Shown: in pieces, positions 1-12,679 of the stretch
Layout of the letters: every line of letters begins with the position of its first letter
How positions within the stretch are numbered: position 1 is the stretch's first letter
NCBI GenBank assembly: GCA_945859605.1
Contig: OX243812.1
Coordinates: 46,513,657-46,577,656 of the forward strand
DNA length: 64,000 nt
Origin: Lumbricus rubellus
Taxonomy: Eukaryota; Annelida; Clitellata; Crassiclitellata; Lumbricidae
Reading direction: 5' to 3'
Notes under the pieces: model-generated
Told to the model about the DNA's origin: nothing
What the model saw: the letters and a program-made list of their open reading frames with translations, nothing else
Databases searched by the model: none
Made by a program: the position numbers and the translations under genes

Positions 1-27
1 GCACTTAAACCAAACTGACGAGGATTC

Positions 28-300
28 TTAAAGAATACTTCTCGTCAGGTTTCGATGTAAAGGGAGAGCTCGATTTAGCTTTGCGAGGTTCAACCACTGA
101 ATCTCTGTTCGGTCATTCGTGCATTCATGCGATATTCGGTCCGTCAATGGTCTACAGTAACTCTCCTGCAGCAGATCTTTGCTCCACTTCCACGTGTCCC
201 CGATGAGGAAGACAGGCAACATCGCCTGACAAGCGATCGGAGTAACGGCCATCCAGAAGACGACGATGACGACTATGGCCATTAGCCAAGCAGCAGCCAT
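28..300 (-). CDS. candidate first coding exon with signal peptide (unconfirmed)
   Basis: On the minus strand an ATG at 300-298 opens a frame of about 90 codons that stops near 28. An in-frame TAG lies just upstream of this ATG, so I chose it over the non-ATG extension to 318. The first 26 residues look like a signal peptide: a hydrophobic run rich in A, V, I, W and M ending near TPIACQA. A Trp-rich stretch (GDTWKW) and two later cysteines (ESYC, SHEC) follow. Codons are less AT-biased than the surrounding DNA. I recognise no family and see no clear splice donor. The reading could be a chance frame or the first exon of a secreted or membrane protein running off the left edge. Confidence 0.25.
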   Translation of the reverse strand: MAAAWLMAIVVIVVFWMAVTPIACQAMLPVFLIGDTWKWSKDLLQESYCRPLTDRISHECTNDRTEIQWLNLAKLNRALPLHRNLTRSIL

Positions 301-318
301 TGAACGAAGGATGTTCAA

Positions 319-3125
319 CTAAGTAGTAGGCGATGGTTCGTGTGCAGTGTGCGAATTGCGGTGTTGAACAAATGGCTTAAAACACCAGCTAAGCTGTCTC
401 ACTTATAAATTCTTATACTGAGCTGGACTATACAGCCTTTAAAATCAATTTTCAGTAAGTAAAATACGCGGCAATAAGACCAGAATAAATTTAGAAGCAT
501 AAGCGTAGACCTACACAGTTTCTTGTGCGGCCGTGTGATTCCGAACTTGTAAAAATATTCATGAGACAGATCCTTGACCAACGCTGCCTGTTTGAATGGT
601 TGCCGAGTTCGTAATACGGTGGCTCGCGTAAAACGACGGAACTCGATATGTAGCTAAATGTTCAATAATAATAATATTATAGACACTGTAGAGTTAAGCC
701 TAAGCTTATGTCAATAAGATGTTCGTAGTTTTCAGTAGATGAGTTAGCTGGTTTATCGCCTACTTTGAATAGTTTCGTATCCAATTATTGTCATCATTCA
801 TAGTAAGAAAGTGTTTTGCCATCTTTTCGCGGAACCCCTGCGCCCAACCCGCGAAACCCTTGGGTTCCGTGGAATTCACTTTGGGAAACGCTGCTGTATA
901 TATAGACTGTAGAGTGTAGACTAAGACATGTTCAAGATGAAATTGGTATTTTCGAAAAGAGAACTAGAATCCATGTGCATTAAAAATTATTGTTAATGAA
1001 GAGAGAAACCGAAGATTGTGGTTTTTAAGAAAACAATTTAGAGGCCTACAAATGGGTTTCGAAGTCACACCTCGTAGCTTAAGCATCAACCGTGCACGTG
1101 CTTTAGTTTATGGTGTTAGTCTTGTGATTAATTTTGTGGCCTTGGACCTGAAGTTTGAAGAACCGGTCTATTAGGAATTCTTGGAATTGCGACATTAGGA
1201 TCTGCCTATTTGTTATTGATTAGGTTAAATCATCCAAGATCATGAATCAGACCGATGGCGTCACGTGGTCATATTTATCGAGTAGAAAAATCAATTGAGT
1301 TGTTCCGGTTTAAACTTAACACCCTATCATTTTGATCGCTCTGGATATTCTGCTAGCTTCATGCTGGCGAGTTGAACACATTTTGCTTGATCGCTTCAAA
1401 TGTAAACAAAAGTACTAGCACCTTCAGCTAGTTTAACTGTCTTTCATAGCTATCGATCAAGGTTGGAATAGTGAAATAATTGTTTTAATTTTTTAAGTTT
1501 AGGCCCACTAATGAGATTGCTATAACTAATACCTTGTTATACGACTTTTTCACCATCACAGTCATGCAGCACTGATGAAGTTGTTTCTGCATGCGATGAT
1601 GCGAAGTACAAACTTCAATTAAGTCAACAGTTTTATTAAGTGTACCGTAATGTAACACTTTAGGTCTAAAGAGTAGGCCGGTAATTATAGGCCTTTAACG
1701 TTACCTTTGGCTGATATCGTGTGCTGTTTAATATATTTGCTGTCAGGCCAGGTCTATGTGGTAATAGGCTTGTAGAATTATATAACTGCATGGTAATTAG
1801 ACTTGTAGAAGACTTGAACTACTGCCCAACCACGCGTACAGGTATGCCAGCCAGTCAGATGTATGGCTTGCTCCTGGAAGCATGGTCATTAGTTTTGTAA
1901 AAGAGAACATAATCTACAGTCGTCGTTTTTGACAACAACAGTCATAGTGTCTCCATTGCGACATTGCTGAAGCAGGTATTCCTCCAACGGAGTCCTGGAA
2001 TTGGTTAGGATTAAAGCCTTTAAAGACGCAGGATCTGAAGAAGCAAAAAGGCCGGAAATGCCAATCAGAATTGACGTCTGATTCTTAAAGCGGCTTCTGG
2101 TCGTCGTGGTCTTAGTACCGGTGCATCGCTGTCTGTCTAGCAGACGATGCACATAATTTTACAGAAATTGAAATCCAATAACCTACAGAGGCTTTTAATC
2201 TGACAGGAAATGAACGGCTTAGAGATCTTAGAAGTTAATTGAGCAGTCTGTGTTCTGGTCGTTTGCCAAATTATGTTAGCAGTGGGTGGTGGGCATAAGA
2301 TCAGGGCTCAGCTGCAGTGGCAATCTTCTGCCATGTATTGATGCGATTTCCCATGGACAATTGTTTCGACAGTGACTTACACTAAGTTGCATGTGCGATG
2401 TAAGTCCACTAGTATGTCTATCTTTCTATAGCTACTCGTAAAGATCCTCTTAGGTCATTTGAAAGGCGCTTAACATGATACACAGACACAGGAATGACTT
2501 CTGTTGTTTTGCTCTCATGATAAGTTTGCTCCTGGCGAATATAAACCTATTGTTAGCATGAGCGACAACTATCTCGAAAGTTTTGTCTTTGCGACTTCTA
2601 AGTATCTATCTGGATCAGCATCTTACATGAAAAACGAAAATTTTCATTGCCAAACCTGAGATATGTTCGCTCATTTATTTTGTTACTGAACGACATACTA
2701 AGTCTGCTGTAGGCATGGGCCCCGACTCTGCGAGGCCCGTGAGTGCTCAGCACCACCAGAAATAGGCCATGCGAGGCTACTATTACACGTCAACCTCTTT
2801 CATGTAGATTACGCAACCGCTAAATATTTAGATGATAAGCATAATAATAATGACTTTGATAAAAAAAAGCAATACTTGAAAATGAATGCATTTTTGTCTG
2901 TAACTGTTGGACATTTTCTCAAATATTCTCCCTAGTCATGAGCTCAAACCGAAACTTCTTGGCAGCAACCTCTTGTGCTACCTGGTGCTTTCAATGTATT
3001 GCTTGGTCGCCAATAAATTATTTTTTCTTTATGTTTTATCCAGGTTGTCAACGAGTTTAGCCATAAACGCCTCGCTACATTTATCTCGGATTCGCCACTT
3101 TCTACGCATAGCAATCCATCCATTT
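319..3125. other. anonymous AT-rich DNA, no supported feature
   Basis: Only short frames broken by stops occur on both strands. I saw no conserved protein motif, tRNA, tandem array or clear inverted repeat. A frame on the minus strand at 1889-2152 has no recognisable domain and is probably chance. Introns or intergenic DNA are both possible. Confidence 0.5.
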
Positions 3126-3129
3126 CCTC

Positions 3130-3350
3130 GTCCACATACGCACACATACGCACACACCACACACACATACGCACACACACGCATACGCACACATACGCAC
3201 ACACACGCATACGCACACACGCACACACCACACACACATACGCACACACATACATTCGCAAACACCACACAGACACGCACACACCACACACACACACGCA
3301 CATACACATATAGCCTATAATATATATACGCACACACCACAGACGCACAC
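3130..3350. repeat. imperfect CA microsatellite
   Basis: A CA-rich array interrupted regularly by ACG and ACCA steps, so the local period is closer to CACACATACGCA than to pure CA. It creates long Thr/His and Cys/Val frames on both strands. These are repeat artefacts, not genes. Confidence 0.9.
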
Positions 3351-5020
3351 AGGTTTTTTTTTTACTTCATAACAAATATACACTCTTTTAATACGATCAT
3401 GATGAAGATCTCTTTTGATGACGTTTAATAAAGTTGGTTTTTGCAAAATGTGACCACCGAGAGGCAATAAGTAAGCCAAGGCTAAGGTGTGAAATGATAG
3501 CCTGTGTACAGCAGGCAGACTTCGTTGGACCATGATCACGACGATGCACCGACGTTGCATCTTTCTTTGTTTATTTCCCGAAGCCAGTCGTGCAAGAAGC
3601 ATTTGCTTCTAATCAGTGAGCCAAACTAAAATAGACATGCGCAAGGATTGAGTGTTCACTATGCGATACAACACAACGACTATTATATTCGATTAAGCTT
3701 ACGTGAGACGAGGTAAGGTAAGAGGATGGAGATAAGCAAGGAGATGATAGACAAGAAAAAAGAGCTGGATATGTACCCTTGATAGAAGTATGGTATGGAC
3801 TTCACTACTTTGTGGGTTAAGTTAAGTCTTTGCATATAGAGTCTACGTATACATATAAACATAGGCCTATAGAATTATATGCATATACAATTATACATAG
3901 ACTATATGATGCCAAGTACATATGCATGTATAGGTTTTAACAGAGAAATATTGTGCCAATCTATTGGTCTGATTACGCGAGTGACTCTTCCAGTAATTGA
4001 GCATTCCATCTTCCTTACTTTTTTAAATTTAATTAGCCATTTAATTAATTGGTGCTATTTGGCTAGCATAGATCTAAGTATTTGGAATTGATATCAAGTA
4101 CGCGGTGCTTAAGTGAGACAGGTGGCGTTATTATCGGTAAGATCTTCACCGTCTGACCAAGTCTCAAACATTGAATTTTCAACAATAATCTTTCCATTCG
4201 TCTAACAGAGAATTCAGTTTCAGGCAAGCAAGAGGCTTGTTCATCCTTACGGGCTGTTTTGTCAGCTGAAAATTTTTACTTGCCGCGAGAAACTTACTTA
4301 CATACTTATTTCTTCTGTGCAGATCTGCTCATGAGAGCAACGCACTTTCTCCACTCCTGCCACGAGAAAACTGCACCGAAATGATTCGATTTCATCTGCC
4401 GCTGTTGCGCTGCAAACTGTCAATGAATTACATAGACAGCCTTACTTCTGACCGCCTCAAGCATGCAACATGGACAGATGGATGACCAAAGTAATTTAGA
4501 CCCATTGTACGAAAATTTGTCTGTTCTAGGACTAAGTTCTGACTGCTATGAGATAAAAAAAATGCTACAGAATTTTGTGCTTTCTGCATATATTGGGCGA
4601 CACGCTACATGCATGCACACAATGCTGCTGCTGCTGCTTAAAATTAAATTCCATTGCTCTATGAATTAGTGCCATCAATAAGTTCATAAAAATGATCTTA
4701 AATACGGAAACTAATTCAGGCGCTCTCAAGAGCGTAGGTCTATACAGATTCTCGAAAAAGCGCTAATAATTGTTTTACGAACCGCGACAAATCATCCGTC
4801 AAGTCAGTTGTATCAGACGGAGAACATTATGAAGTGGTCCATAGCAACAACTGTTTGTATGGTTGATGCGAATTACCTGTCTCTACCACACACTTGACAC
4901 TAATGAATACGAGCTGTAACATTGTGATGGCAGATCATGTACAATATATTTTAGAAATGCGATAATCGGCATCTAAAACCGATAAATAATTAATCTGCGC
5001 ATGTCACCTCGGATGAACAA
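3351..5020. other. anonymous DNA, no supported feature
   Basis: No supported coding region, RNA gene or mobile element. A short (CTG)4 occurs near 4623. Frames at 3879-4091 and 4463-4669 are short, AT-biased and show no motif. Confidence 0.5.
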
Positions 5021-5024
5021 ACGT

Positions 5025-5320
5025 TGCAGAGCGTGAAGAATGTGGAGAAGAAGAAAAACATGAACAAGAAGAACAGGAATGCGAAGAGGATGAAGACGAA
5101 TAAGAAGCAGAGTTCAAAGAAGAAGGATGTGAAAAAGAAGAAAAAGTAAAAAAAGAAGAAAAATTTGAAGATAAAGATAGTAAAGAAGCGGGAGGAAAAG
5201 AAGAAGAAGACGAAGAAGAGGAAGAGGAAGAAGAAGAAGAAGAAGAAGAAGAAGAAAAAGAAGAAGAAGAAGAAGAAGAGGAAGAAAGAAAAAATAAGAG
5301 ACTAAAAAGAGGAAGAAGAT
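5025..5320. repeat. GAA/AAG purine-rich microsatellite
   Basis: A polypurine tract of about 290 bp dominated by GAA and GAG, purest at about 5198-5285. The minus-strand poly-Ser frame across it is an artefact of the repeat. Polypurine tracts of this length can form triplex DNA (inference). Confidence 0.9.
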
Positions 5321-5995
5321 TATTTTGTTTTTGAAATGTCATTAACAACGGTTTATTTAAATAAATTGTTCAGCTAAGTAGCCTGCATTAGAGTAAACAT
5401 TACAAGAGCGAACTTTACCCAAACAGTAGCTAAACATTTTAAGGGTTGTTCGGGATCCAGCAACATCTGATCACCGCTATTCACAACAAAGAAGACAACA
5501 GGAATTGGTTTCTATGTAGATTGTAGAAGGTACTTAGACGAAGAGACAAGCAGAATAAAAGCGATTATCCATCATAGCAGTAAAATCTCACACCCACAGA
5601 ATATCAACATTTTCGAACAGTATACCCACTTGAGGGAACAATCGCAAGATCCCAAAGTCTTAATGTCTGGTGTGGCTAGACAGCGACGGTGATCTACAAC
5701 CAGACACCCAAGTGTGACCATACAAAAGAGCAGAACATTAAAAATGACGGTAGATTTGTGCTAATCTGCGCTGTGACCGCAATGTCGGTCGTCGATGGTA
5801 TTAGGCTTAGACTGCAGTGAATGTCCTAAGACCATTCGCTTGCATGAATTGCGCATTGTCTCCTGCAACCGCTTTTCCTGTCTCTGATTCCTACTAACGA
5901 TTCCTATTATGTGCCCACTGCGTACAGACCTCCCTCCTCCCTACACGACGGCGGCGTCGCTGCCATCCTTTAGGAAGGGATTCCCTGCAGCCTAG
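5321..5995. other. anonymous DNA
   Basis: No supported gene or repeat. The right end, from about 5930, becomes more GC-rich and leads into the GGA array. Confidence 0.45.
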
Positions 5996-5997
5996 AT

Positions 5998-6290
5998 ACG
6001 AAGAGGAGGAGGGGGAATAAAAGAAGGAGGAGGAGGAGGAAGAGGAGGAGGAGGAGAGTCCGACCGTTGTTTGTCCTCAGGGACTTGGCTTCTCGTAACC
6101 TTTGAAATCGCCGAGGGAACGGGAAGAACGCGCATTAAATTTAGCCTCCTCCACTCCTCCTCCTCCTCCTCATCCTCCCCGTTCCTCGTCGGAGGCCTAT
6201 CTGATGTGAACGCGGCTCAGGACGGCAAAGCGCTGGTGGCCGCCTCCGCCTCCTCCTCCCCCCTTCTCTTCCGCCTTCTTATCAGCTGTT
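5998..6290. repeat. GGA array and CTC-rich stretch in GC-richer DNA
   Basis: A (GGA)n run at about 5998-6060 is followed by pyrimidine-rich CTC runs at about 6150-6180 and 6240-6275. The interval is richer in CG dinucleotides than its surroundings. A regulatory role is possible, but I see no promoter or exon signal strong enough to call. Confidence 0.6.
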
Positions 6291-6540
6291 GTATATTCGT
6301 CAGTGTATATTGAACAGTGGAATTGAACGGAAGCCAGGCTGGATTTGGCTACAGACCCCATTCGATGTCTCGACGACCATGCACCATGGTGGACCATGGT
6401 GGACAGCAGTGGAGACTTTATCTTGCAATATGCGTGTTCTGCGTTTAAGTGCACTGAGCGCTTTATACGACGCTACCACTTCTTATGCACACCGACCAAC
6501 AGTAAAACATTCGGTCGATTTATAATAGTGTGCATTGTCA

Positions 6541-6800
6541 TGTGATGGGCATTGTCATCTTAAGCACTGCCACATGAAGCATTGCCATCATAAGCATTGC
6601 AAACCGGAAGCATTGCCATCATAAGCATTGCCATCATAAGCATTGCAAACCTGAAGCATTGCCACCTGAAGCATTGCCATCACAAGCATTGCAAACCTGA
6701 AGCATTGCCACGTGAGGTAGCCTACTGACATTTAAAACATTGCTATGTGAGGCATTTCCATGTCAAGTATATTGCCATCTAAACACATTGCCATCTTATA
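6541..6800. repeat. degenerate minisatellite built on GCATTGCCATCATAA
   Basis: About fifteen copies of a 13-15 bp unit, GCATTGC followed by CATCATAA, AAACCTGAA or CACCTGAA, decaying toward the right end near 6800. Alternation of the variants suggests a two-unit higher-order repeat around 6595-6710. Confidence 0.8.
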
Positions 6801-6896
6801 CAATATACACTATACAGTGTATGCGGCTTTGGTCATGTGAGGCATTGTCATGCATATATGAATTAGGAAGCGTCCATCGATTGATGGCCTTTGTTT

Positions 6897-7285
6897 CTGT
6901 ACGTGCGTGCGTATGTGTGTGAGTGTGCATGTGTGTATGTTTGTGTATGTGTGTGTATGTGTGTATGGGGGGGGGGTGTACGCGTATGTGTGAGTGTGTG
7001 CGTGTGCGTATGTGCGTGCGTGTGTGTATGTATGTATTGTATGTATGTATGTATGTATGTATGTATGTATGTATGTATGTATGTATGTATGTATGTATGC
7101 ATGTATGTATGTATGTATGTATGTATGTATGTATGTATGTATGTATGTATGTATGTATGTATGTATGTATGTATGTATGTATGTATGTATGTATGTGGAT
7201 GTGAGTGAGTGAGTGAGTGAGTGTGTGTATATGTGTGTGTGTGTGTGCGTGTGTATATGTGTGCGTGTATGTGTGTGCGATGGCC
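6897..7285. repeat. compound TG / TATG / GAGT microsatellite
   Basis: TG-rich flank with a run of nine or more G near 6967, then a (TATG)n core at about 7027-7194, then a short (GAGT)n and a TG flank. The core has only two obvious interruptions, near 7036 and 7099. Tyr-Val-Cys-Met frames on the plus strand and Ile-His-Thr frames on the minus strand are artefacts. Confidence 0.95.
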
Positions 7286-9479
7286 ATAATATACGACGCT
7301 GTAGAAGAAGTCTCTACTATTTCTCTGTTGCTCTAATATAAACAGAACAATGTCTCAATGTAGTCTGAACGCTCTGCAGACATTGCAGAGAACCACAGTC
7401 GCAGTCGGCACACATTCTGTTCCTTACAAATTACACATTTATTCTCTTGCACCAGCTCATAATGAGATTCATTGTTGTACCAGCTGTGACTTGACCTTAC
7501 CTGCAAACACATTTGACAGAACTAATATTTTCTCAGAATTATTTCTATTCAAAACTGATAAGACTTGGGCAGGCATCAGGATGAATGCAAGTAAGTAAAT
7601 AAAAGTACATGTATATATGGATATTGGATAATTGGATATCCTATAAATAATAGACTAATTGCTAACCGCCATTATGATCTAATCTATTGTGAAATTTCAC
7701 ATAAAAATACGGGCCTCAAAATCAAATCCACCTTAGCTCTTGTATCGCGTGTTAGTAAATACATTGCTTCATTTTTTCATTATTTGATTTCGGGGTTGTT
7801 CAAAAACCCAAGGCACCACATAAGTACGGCCTTAACGTCATACCCATAATATGCGCTGCTATTCACAAAAATATCGGATATCTATATATCTAAGATATTG
7901 CATTACAAAAATGGATCATTCCGGAGGCGAGATAAATTTTACAGTCATAGCACCCCCTCCTATTATAGGCTATCAGCATTCGTCAACATCTTTAAAAAAC
8001 AGGTCAGCGTGGATGAGAAGTTTTAAGAAACAGTTTAAGCTACATGGGCTTGCATAGTAATTACATGCAGTATGCACGACTTCTACGTTGCCTCTGTAAA
8101 GCATGGTTAATAAGTGGCTATATTAGGTGTCTTGATACGCCTCATGCATATGAACGCATTGTAATCTATGCATAGCGAACCTGGACATTGGACAAATTGT
8201 TTGCACATACATGTACATCATACATGACTCACCTAGCTAAGTCATCAATCGACTGCATGGTATATAATCTGATGCCAGTGTCGAGGAATATTCTATTCCA
8301 CCTGACGCTATCCATGGGGATGAATTAATCTATCCTTCCGGGTGGAAAATACAGACTCTATTGCAGAGTATAGTCTATAGAGTATCCGGGAAGGAATGAA
8401 ACATTCTATACCAGTGTATGATTAACGAAAAATGCGTGTAATTGATAAATTTATGCTGCAACCAAACTTTTAAGCGATTGCAATTGTTTTAAGTGTCCAA
8501 AGTAAGGCAGATCGACTTTAGTTATAGTGACTCTAATTTAGGACTAATGTTCTACTGTAACTTCTAGGCCTAATTGTTCTAAAAGCAAAGCAACAAAAGT
8601 TAGCAAACAGGAATGAAAACACCTGTGAGTGGCAGGGTGCAAAACAAAGCAAATGGAAGTTAATTTTTAAAAAATAAACACCCGCGGAAGTGTTTTTTAA
8701 AACTTCTTTTCTTCTGGCTGGGGACACACTTATTAGGGGATACCCCATTTTGTGACATGTAGCCTACCGCCACAAGCTGCATGGAATTAGACGGCGGTCC
8801 CTTTGATGGTCTGACTCACTATCTAAGTAAGTAAGTATATACTTTAAAAAGCCACCTGCAAACGCATTGCGGGAACAGTTATAAAAAAATGAAGGTATTA
8901 TCTTCATTGCTGAAAATGACTGCCTGTGACACACTTTATTAGGTCTATTGATTATGCAGTTATATAAATATAGGCCTAATGAAGTGTGTGAAAGGCAGTC
9001 GTTTTCAGAATTGCACAAAGCAAATAGCAGAAAAACAGCGATATTAATTTCTATATCATACGTGCAATGAAGTCTTACATATATATAGTTAATGTATCAG
9101 CGTGTGGAATCTCTTGGTTTTGTGATCGAGGGCGGAGGGAGTAGGTAACATTCTTAATAGGAGGCAGCAGACAACTAAAAACATGGCTAGGATTGTAAAG
9201 TACAGAAGAAAAAAAGAGAGGTGTCAGCACAGCCACAGAGGTCATCAAAAGACTTCTGGTCTTCAGGCAGATACTAGTCTTGTGTCGTACCATTTTACGT
9301 ATTATTGAGTTAATACGCGTTCGCTGTGTGCAGCATTAGCAAAACCATACCATGCAGGAGAAGCATAGAGAAGGCGGGCCAACGTTGTGGCCCGAACAAC
9401 GTCAAAAAGGTGACTATCCAATAATTGCGGGCTGTATTTCGAGGGCGGGGTATGAGTTTCCCATGACTTCCATTAGGGA
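7286..9479. other. anonymous DNA
   Basis: A frame at 7350-7598 (82 residues, plus) reads like plausible protein, with a CCTSC cysteine group, but matches nothing I recognise and has no splice context. Other frames are short. No tRNA or mobile element was found. Confidence 0.4.
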
Positions 9480-9487
9480 CATCAATG

Positions 9488-9637
9488 CATAGGCGCAATC
9501 ACGTCCTAAAAGTTGGAGGGGACCATAATGAATCACATCCTAAAAGTTGGGGGGGGACCACACTAATAGAGTTAGGGGACCACTCAAAAGTTTGGGGGGA
9601 CGCGTCCCGTGGGTCCCATAGGGTGGTTGCGCCTATG
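9488..9637. mobile_element. 150-bp hAT-type MITE
   Basis: The ends form inverted repeats: CATAGGCGCAATCAC on the left and the complement of CATAGGCGCAACCAC on the right, 14 of 15 identical. It is flanked by a perfect direct repeat CATCAATG at 9480-9487 and 9638-9645. An 8-bp target duplication with CA...TG ends is the signature of the hAT superfamily. The interior is G-rich (two copies of a CCTAAAAGTTGG motif, G runs of 6-8) and has no coding capacity. It must be moved by a transposase encoded elsewhere. Confidence 0.85.
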
Positions 9638-9645
9638 CATCAATG

Positions 9646-10620
9646 CCATATACCCACATCACTTGGCTGGCATTTCTCTACAAACTGTACAATGGAACTC
9701 ACATTTTGCAGGTTTCCATCAACATCCATGGCTTCAAAATATGATCTCATTACCGAGTCATTAGACAGATGTTCAGATTGTTGCACTGGCTTCCCATTGA
9801 ACCAATGACCAATCTCAAAATGAAGTCCGCCACAAGTTCATGAAATATCCACCGTTCATCATGCCATGAATTAACGATCAACGTCTAGTAGTCGTTAGAC
9901 ACTTCTGATTCGTGGATGCATATTCGGTGAATATCCTTCATGGCTTTTTCAATGTCTGTCGATTAATCAGGCAATTCGATTATTTTACTTTCTGTCTGTG
10001 TCATTATTATTGTGTTACGTCTGTTATAATTCTATAACAAAAGCAGTAAAACATTTCCACAGCCTGTTGTTGGTCTTCTCAGTCCCTTGAGCCACGGCGC
10101 GCCTCCTCCTCCTCTTCCTCCTCCTCCTCCTCCTCCTCCTCCTCTTCCTCCTCCTCCTCTGTCCATTTGATAATGAAATCTCGTTGTCCCTGCAGACAAT
10201 CTCTCAGATTCGTCGATAACATAATAGTCGACTGGTTGCCTCACGACTGGCAATCGTGCACGGCCACAGACTTGCCTTCTCTGCTATTATGACCATCTAG
10301 CCTATACCTAAAATTGCCTAAATAACCTAAAAATCGTCTACACTAGTCTTTTTAATGTTGCGCTATTTCAATACTGGTGCAAGACATTTATTCAGCACCA
10401 GCGCTCTTTACTGTCTCGCTGCATCTCGCTTCGTTGGTCGTCAAGAATTGGTCAGAATAATCTTTATAGACCATTGATCGATGTTTCTGCGCATTGCAAT
10501 AAATTCTTTAGATTAGACTTATCATTTGGACGAAACTAACCCCGGCTGTTGATGGTCCACCCTGCAGTGTCAATAATATTATGACCACCCTAATCATCGC
10601 TGATGGTTCGATTGATTCGT
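9646..10620. other. anonymous DNA with a CTC microsatellite
   Basis: A (CTC)n tract of about 65 bp lies at 10098-10160; the minus-strand poly-Gly frame over it is an artefact. Otherwise I see no supported feature. Confidence 0.6.
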
Positions 10621-10629
10621 CTTGCAATA

Positions 10630-10765
10630 ATATTGCAATATTGCAGCTTATAATTATATTAGTCAATACTATATTATATATTATTGTATTATGAGTTTAT
10701 ATTATTATATTATATATTATATATCATTATTTATTATATTGTATAATTATATATTAATCAATATC
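10630..10765. repeat. AT-rich low-complexity tract
   Basis: Almost pure A/T built on TATTATATTA, with many self-complementary stretches. No gene. Confidence 0.8.
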
Positions 10766-11059
10766 CATGTGAAGGACCAGTAGAGCTGATCTGATCTAAA
10801 ACTCAGAACTTTTCCAACGTTGTTCGATGGATAACACGATGCAGACAATCGCAAAACACAATGCAGAAAAACCAATTCAGTCATCCGATGAATAATTCAT
10901 GAGATTAGAATGTATTCAATTTTAATGAGATTAATGATTAGATCCACTTGAAGAGATGTCTCATTGATTTGTGAAGATATCATGCAATTGATGCCAGGAA
11001 GAGCTGCAGATATGTGATTCTGACCTACCATAAATTATGAATAACCTCAGCGATCCGTT

Positions 11060-11400
11060 CTCAACAGCAGCAGCAGCAGTAGCAACAGCAACAACAGCAA
11101 AGTGGATGGATGGATGGTCGGATGAATAGAGTGAGGGATGAATATGTGGATGACCAAATGGATAGAAAGATGGATAGATGTATGAACTGCCTGACGAATG
11201 AATTGGGAAATTGGTGGTTTGATGGACGAGTGGTATATGAATGAATGAACGAATTGATAGATGGACGGACGGATGGCGTATGAAGGAATGATGAATGGAG
11301 GGATAGATGAAGGGATGGATAGATGGAAGGATGCACGGATGGATGAATTGATGCATGGACGGAAGAATGGATGGATGGATGAACGGATACGTTCCAGAAG
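11060..11400. repeat. decayed GATG/GGAT array next to a CAG run
   Basis: A short CAG/CAA run at 11065-11100 is followed by nearly 300 bp of degenerate GGATGGAT and GAATGAAT repeats. Open frames over it on both strands are repeat-derived. Confidence 0.85.
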
Positions 11401-12635
11401 AGGATTGATCAGATGCATAGATAGAATGATAAATAGAGCGACTAAAGTATAGGTAAATACAAAGATTAGCCTAATCGTATAGAAATAACATTGATGGACC
11501 CAGGAAGCAAGAAGTGAAGGATCGAACAACAAAAAATATGTTTAGTACACTTTTGAGACTCTAAAAAGCTTACGAACATTGAACAAGCAGGTTTTTGGAA
11601 GGAAGATGCAAAATCAATAGCGATCTCATCGTTGGATGAGGGAAAATCGTAGATGTATAGCCTACCATCATAGGAACGGATCAGATACGAATCCTGAATA
11701 GACTCAGATGCAATCAGAGACACAACCACCGTTCGTTCTCCAGTCTCTCGCGCTTGACGTTTGTCTCCAAGATAATAATTGAGAAAGTAATTGCTGTGCA
11801 GATGCTGCTGTTGCACTATTTGAAAGTCTGCTGCAGCTAAAGAAAGAATCCGGTTTCAGAATTGTTGTTGGCGATAAAGACGGAGACAACAATTCTTCTG
11901 AAGCATGCATTATTATCTCTGACATCAGGGATTAATGTGGCGGACCATAACATCCTGAAGACCAGACTAAGAAGCGCTTCACTTTCACCGGTTTTGAGCA
12001 GTGTTCGCCGCTGTTCGGTCATTCATATGAGTGACTCTTATTTTTCCTGAGTCGGCGAACCATGAAGATACAGGCCACTGATGTGAAGATGTCAATTTAT
12101 GCACCTCTTTAAATGTACACAGTGCTACACACCATAGATGTAGGCTACTTTAAACGATAATAACGTTAAAAAACGGACTAAAACGTCGTTTTATTGAAAA
12201 ATAAATAAAAACGGATAAACGACAGAAAACAAACAGCGAATAATTAGGCTATATTGGACTTACATGTAGTTGCGTTTTGTAGTAGCCTACAGTTAACATT
12301 GAAAACCGTGTTTACGCAATTTAATTATAATCAAAAAGCAAATAACACAACTTACACTAAGTAAAAAACGGTCAACTAGTCACCTGTATTAGCGGAATTC
12401 TTGAAAATACGCAGACAGTGTCAGAGATATCAGACAAAAACATATTATGGGAATGTCTTCGCTAGTTGATGCAACCACGAAATTAAAAAATGCGTCAAAA
12501 AGTCCGTGTTTTTTGTAGCCGACCAACCTGGACGGCAATAACTGTTGCGCTTAACTGACTGTAGAAACTTGTTAGAACTGCGCTTATGTGTTAAGCTATC
12601 TTACATAGCACCTCTTTAGTCATAGATAGCCAAGT
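11401..12635. other. anonymous DNA
   Basis: No supported gene. The minus-strand frame at 11466-11816 has no recognisable motif. The interval 12100-12560 is A-rich and contains several CGTTTT-type repeats with no clear unit. Confidence 0.4.
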
Positions 12636-12676
12636 TTAGTGCACTTATGAGGTTCTAAAAAGCGCTATATAAACAT
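12636..12676 (+). mobile_element. solitary LINE/SINE 3' tail
   Basis: Contains AGCGCTATATAAA preceded by GAGGTTCTAAA, matching the tail seen after the LINE at 20423-20830. Nothing upstream is recognisable, so this is a severely 5'-truncated copy. Confidence 0.45.
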
Positions 12677-12679
12677 CCG

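Noticed and set aside
6796..7287. Ile-His-Thr-Tyr repeat frame of 163 codons
   Set aside because: Translation of the TATG/TG array on the minus strand.
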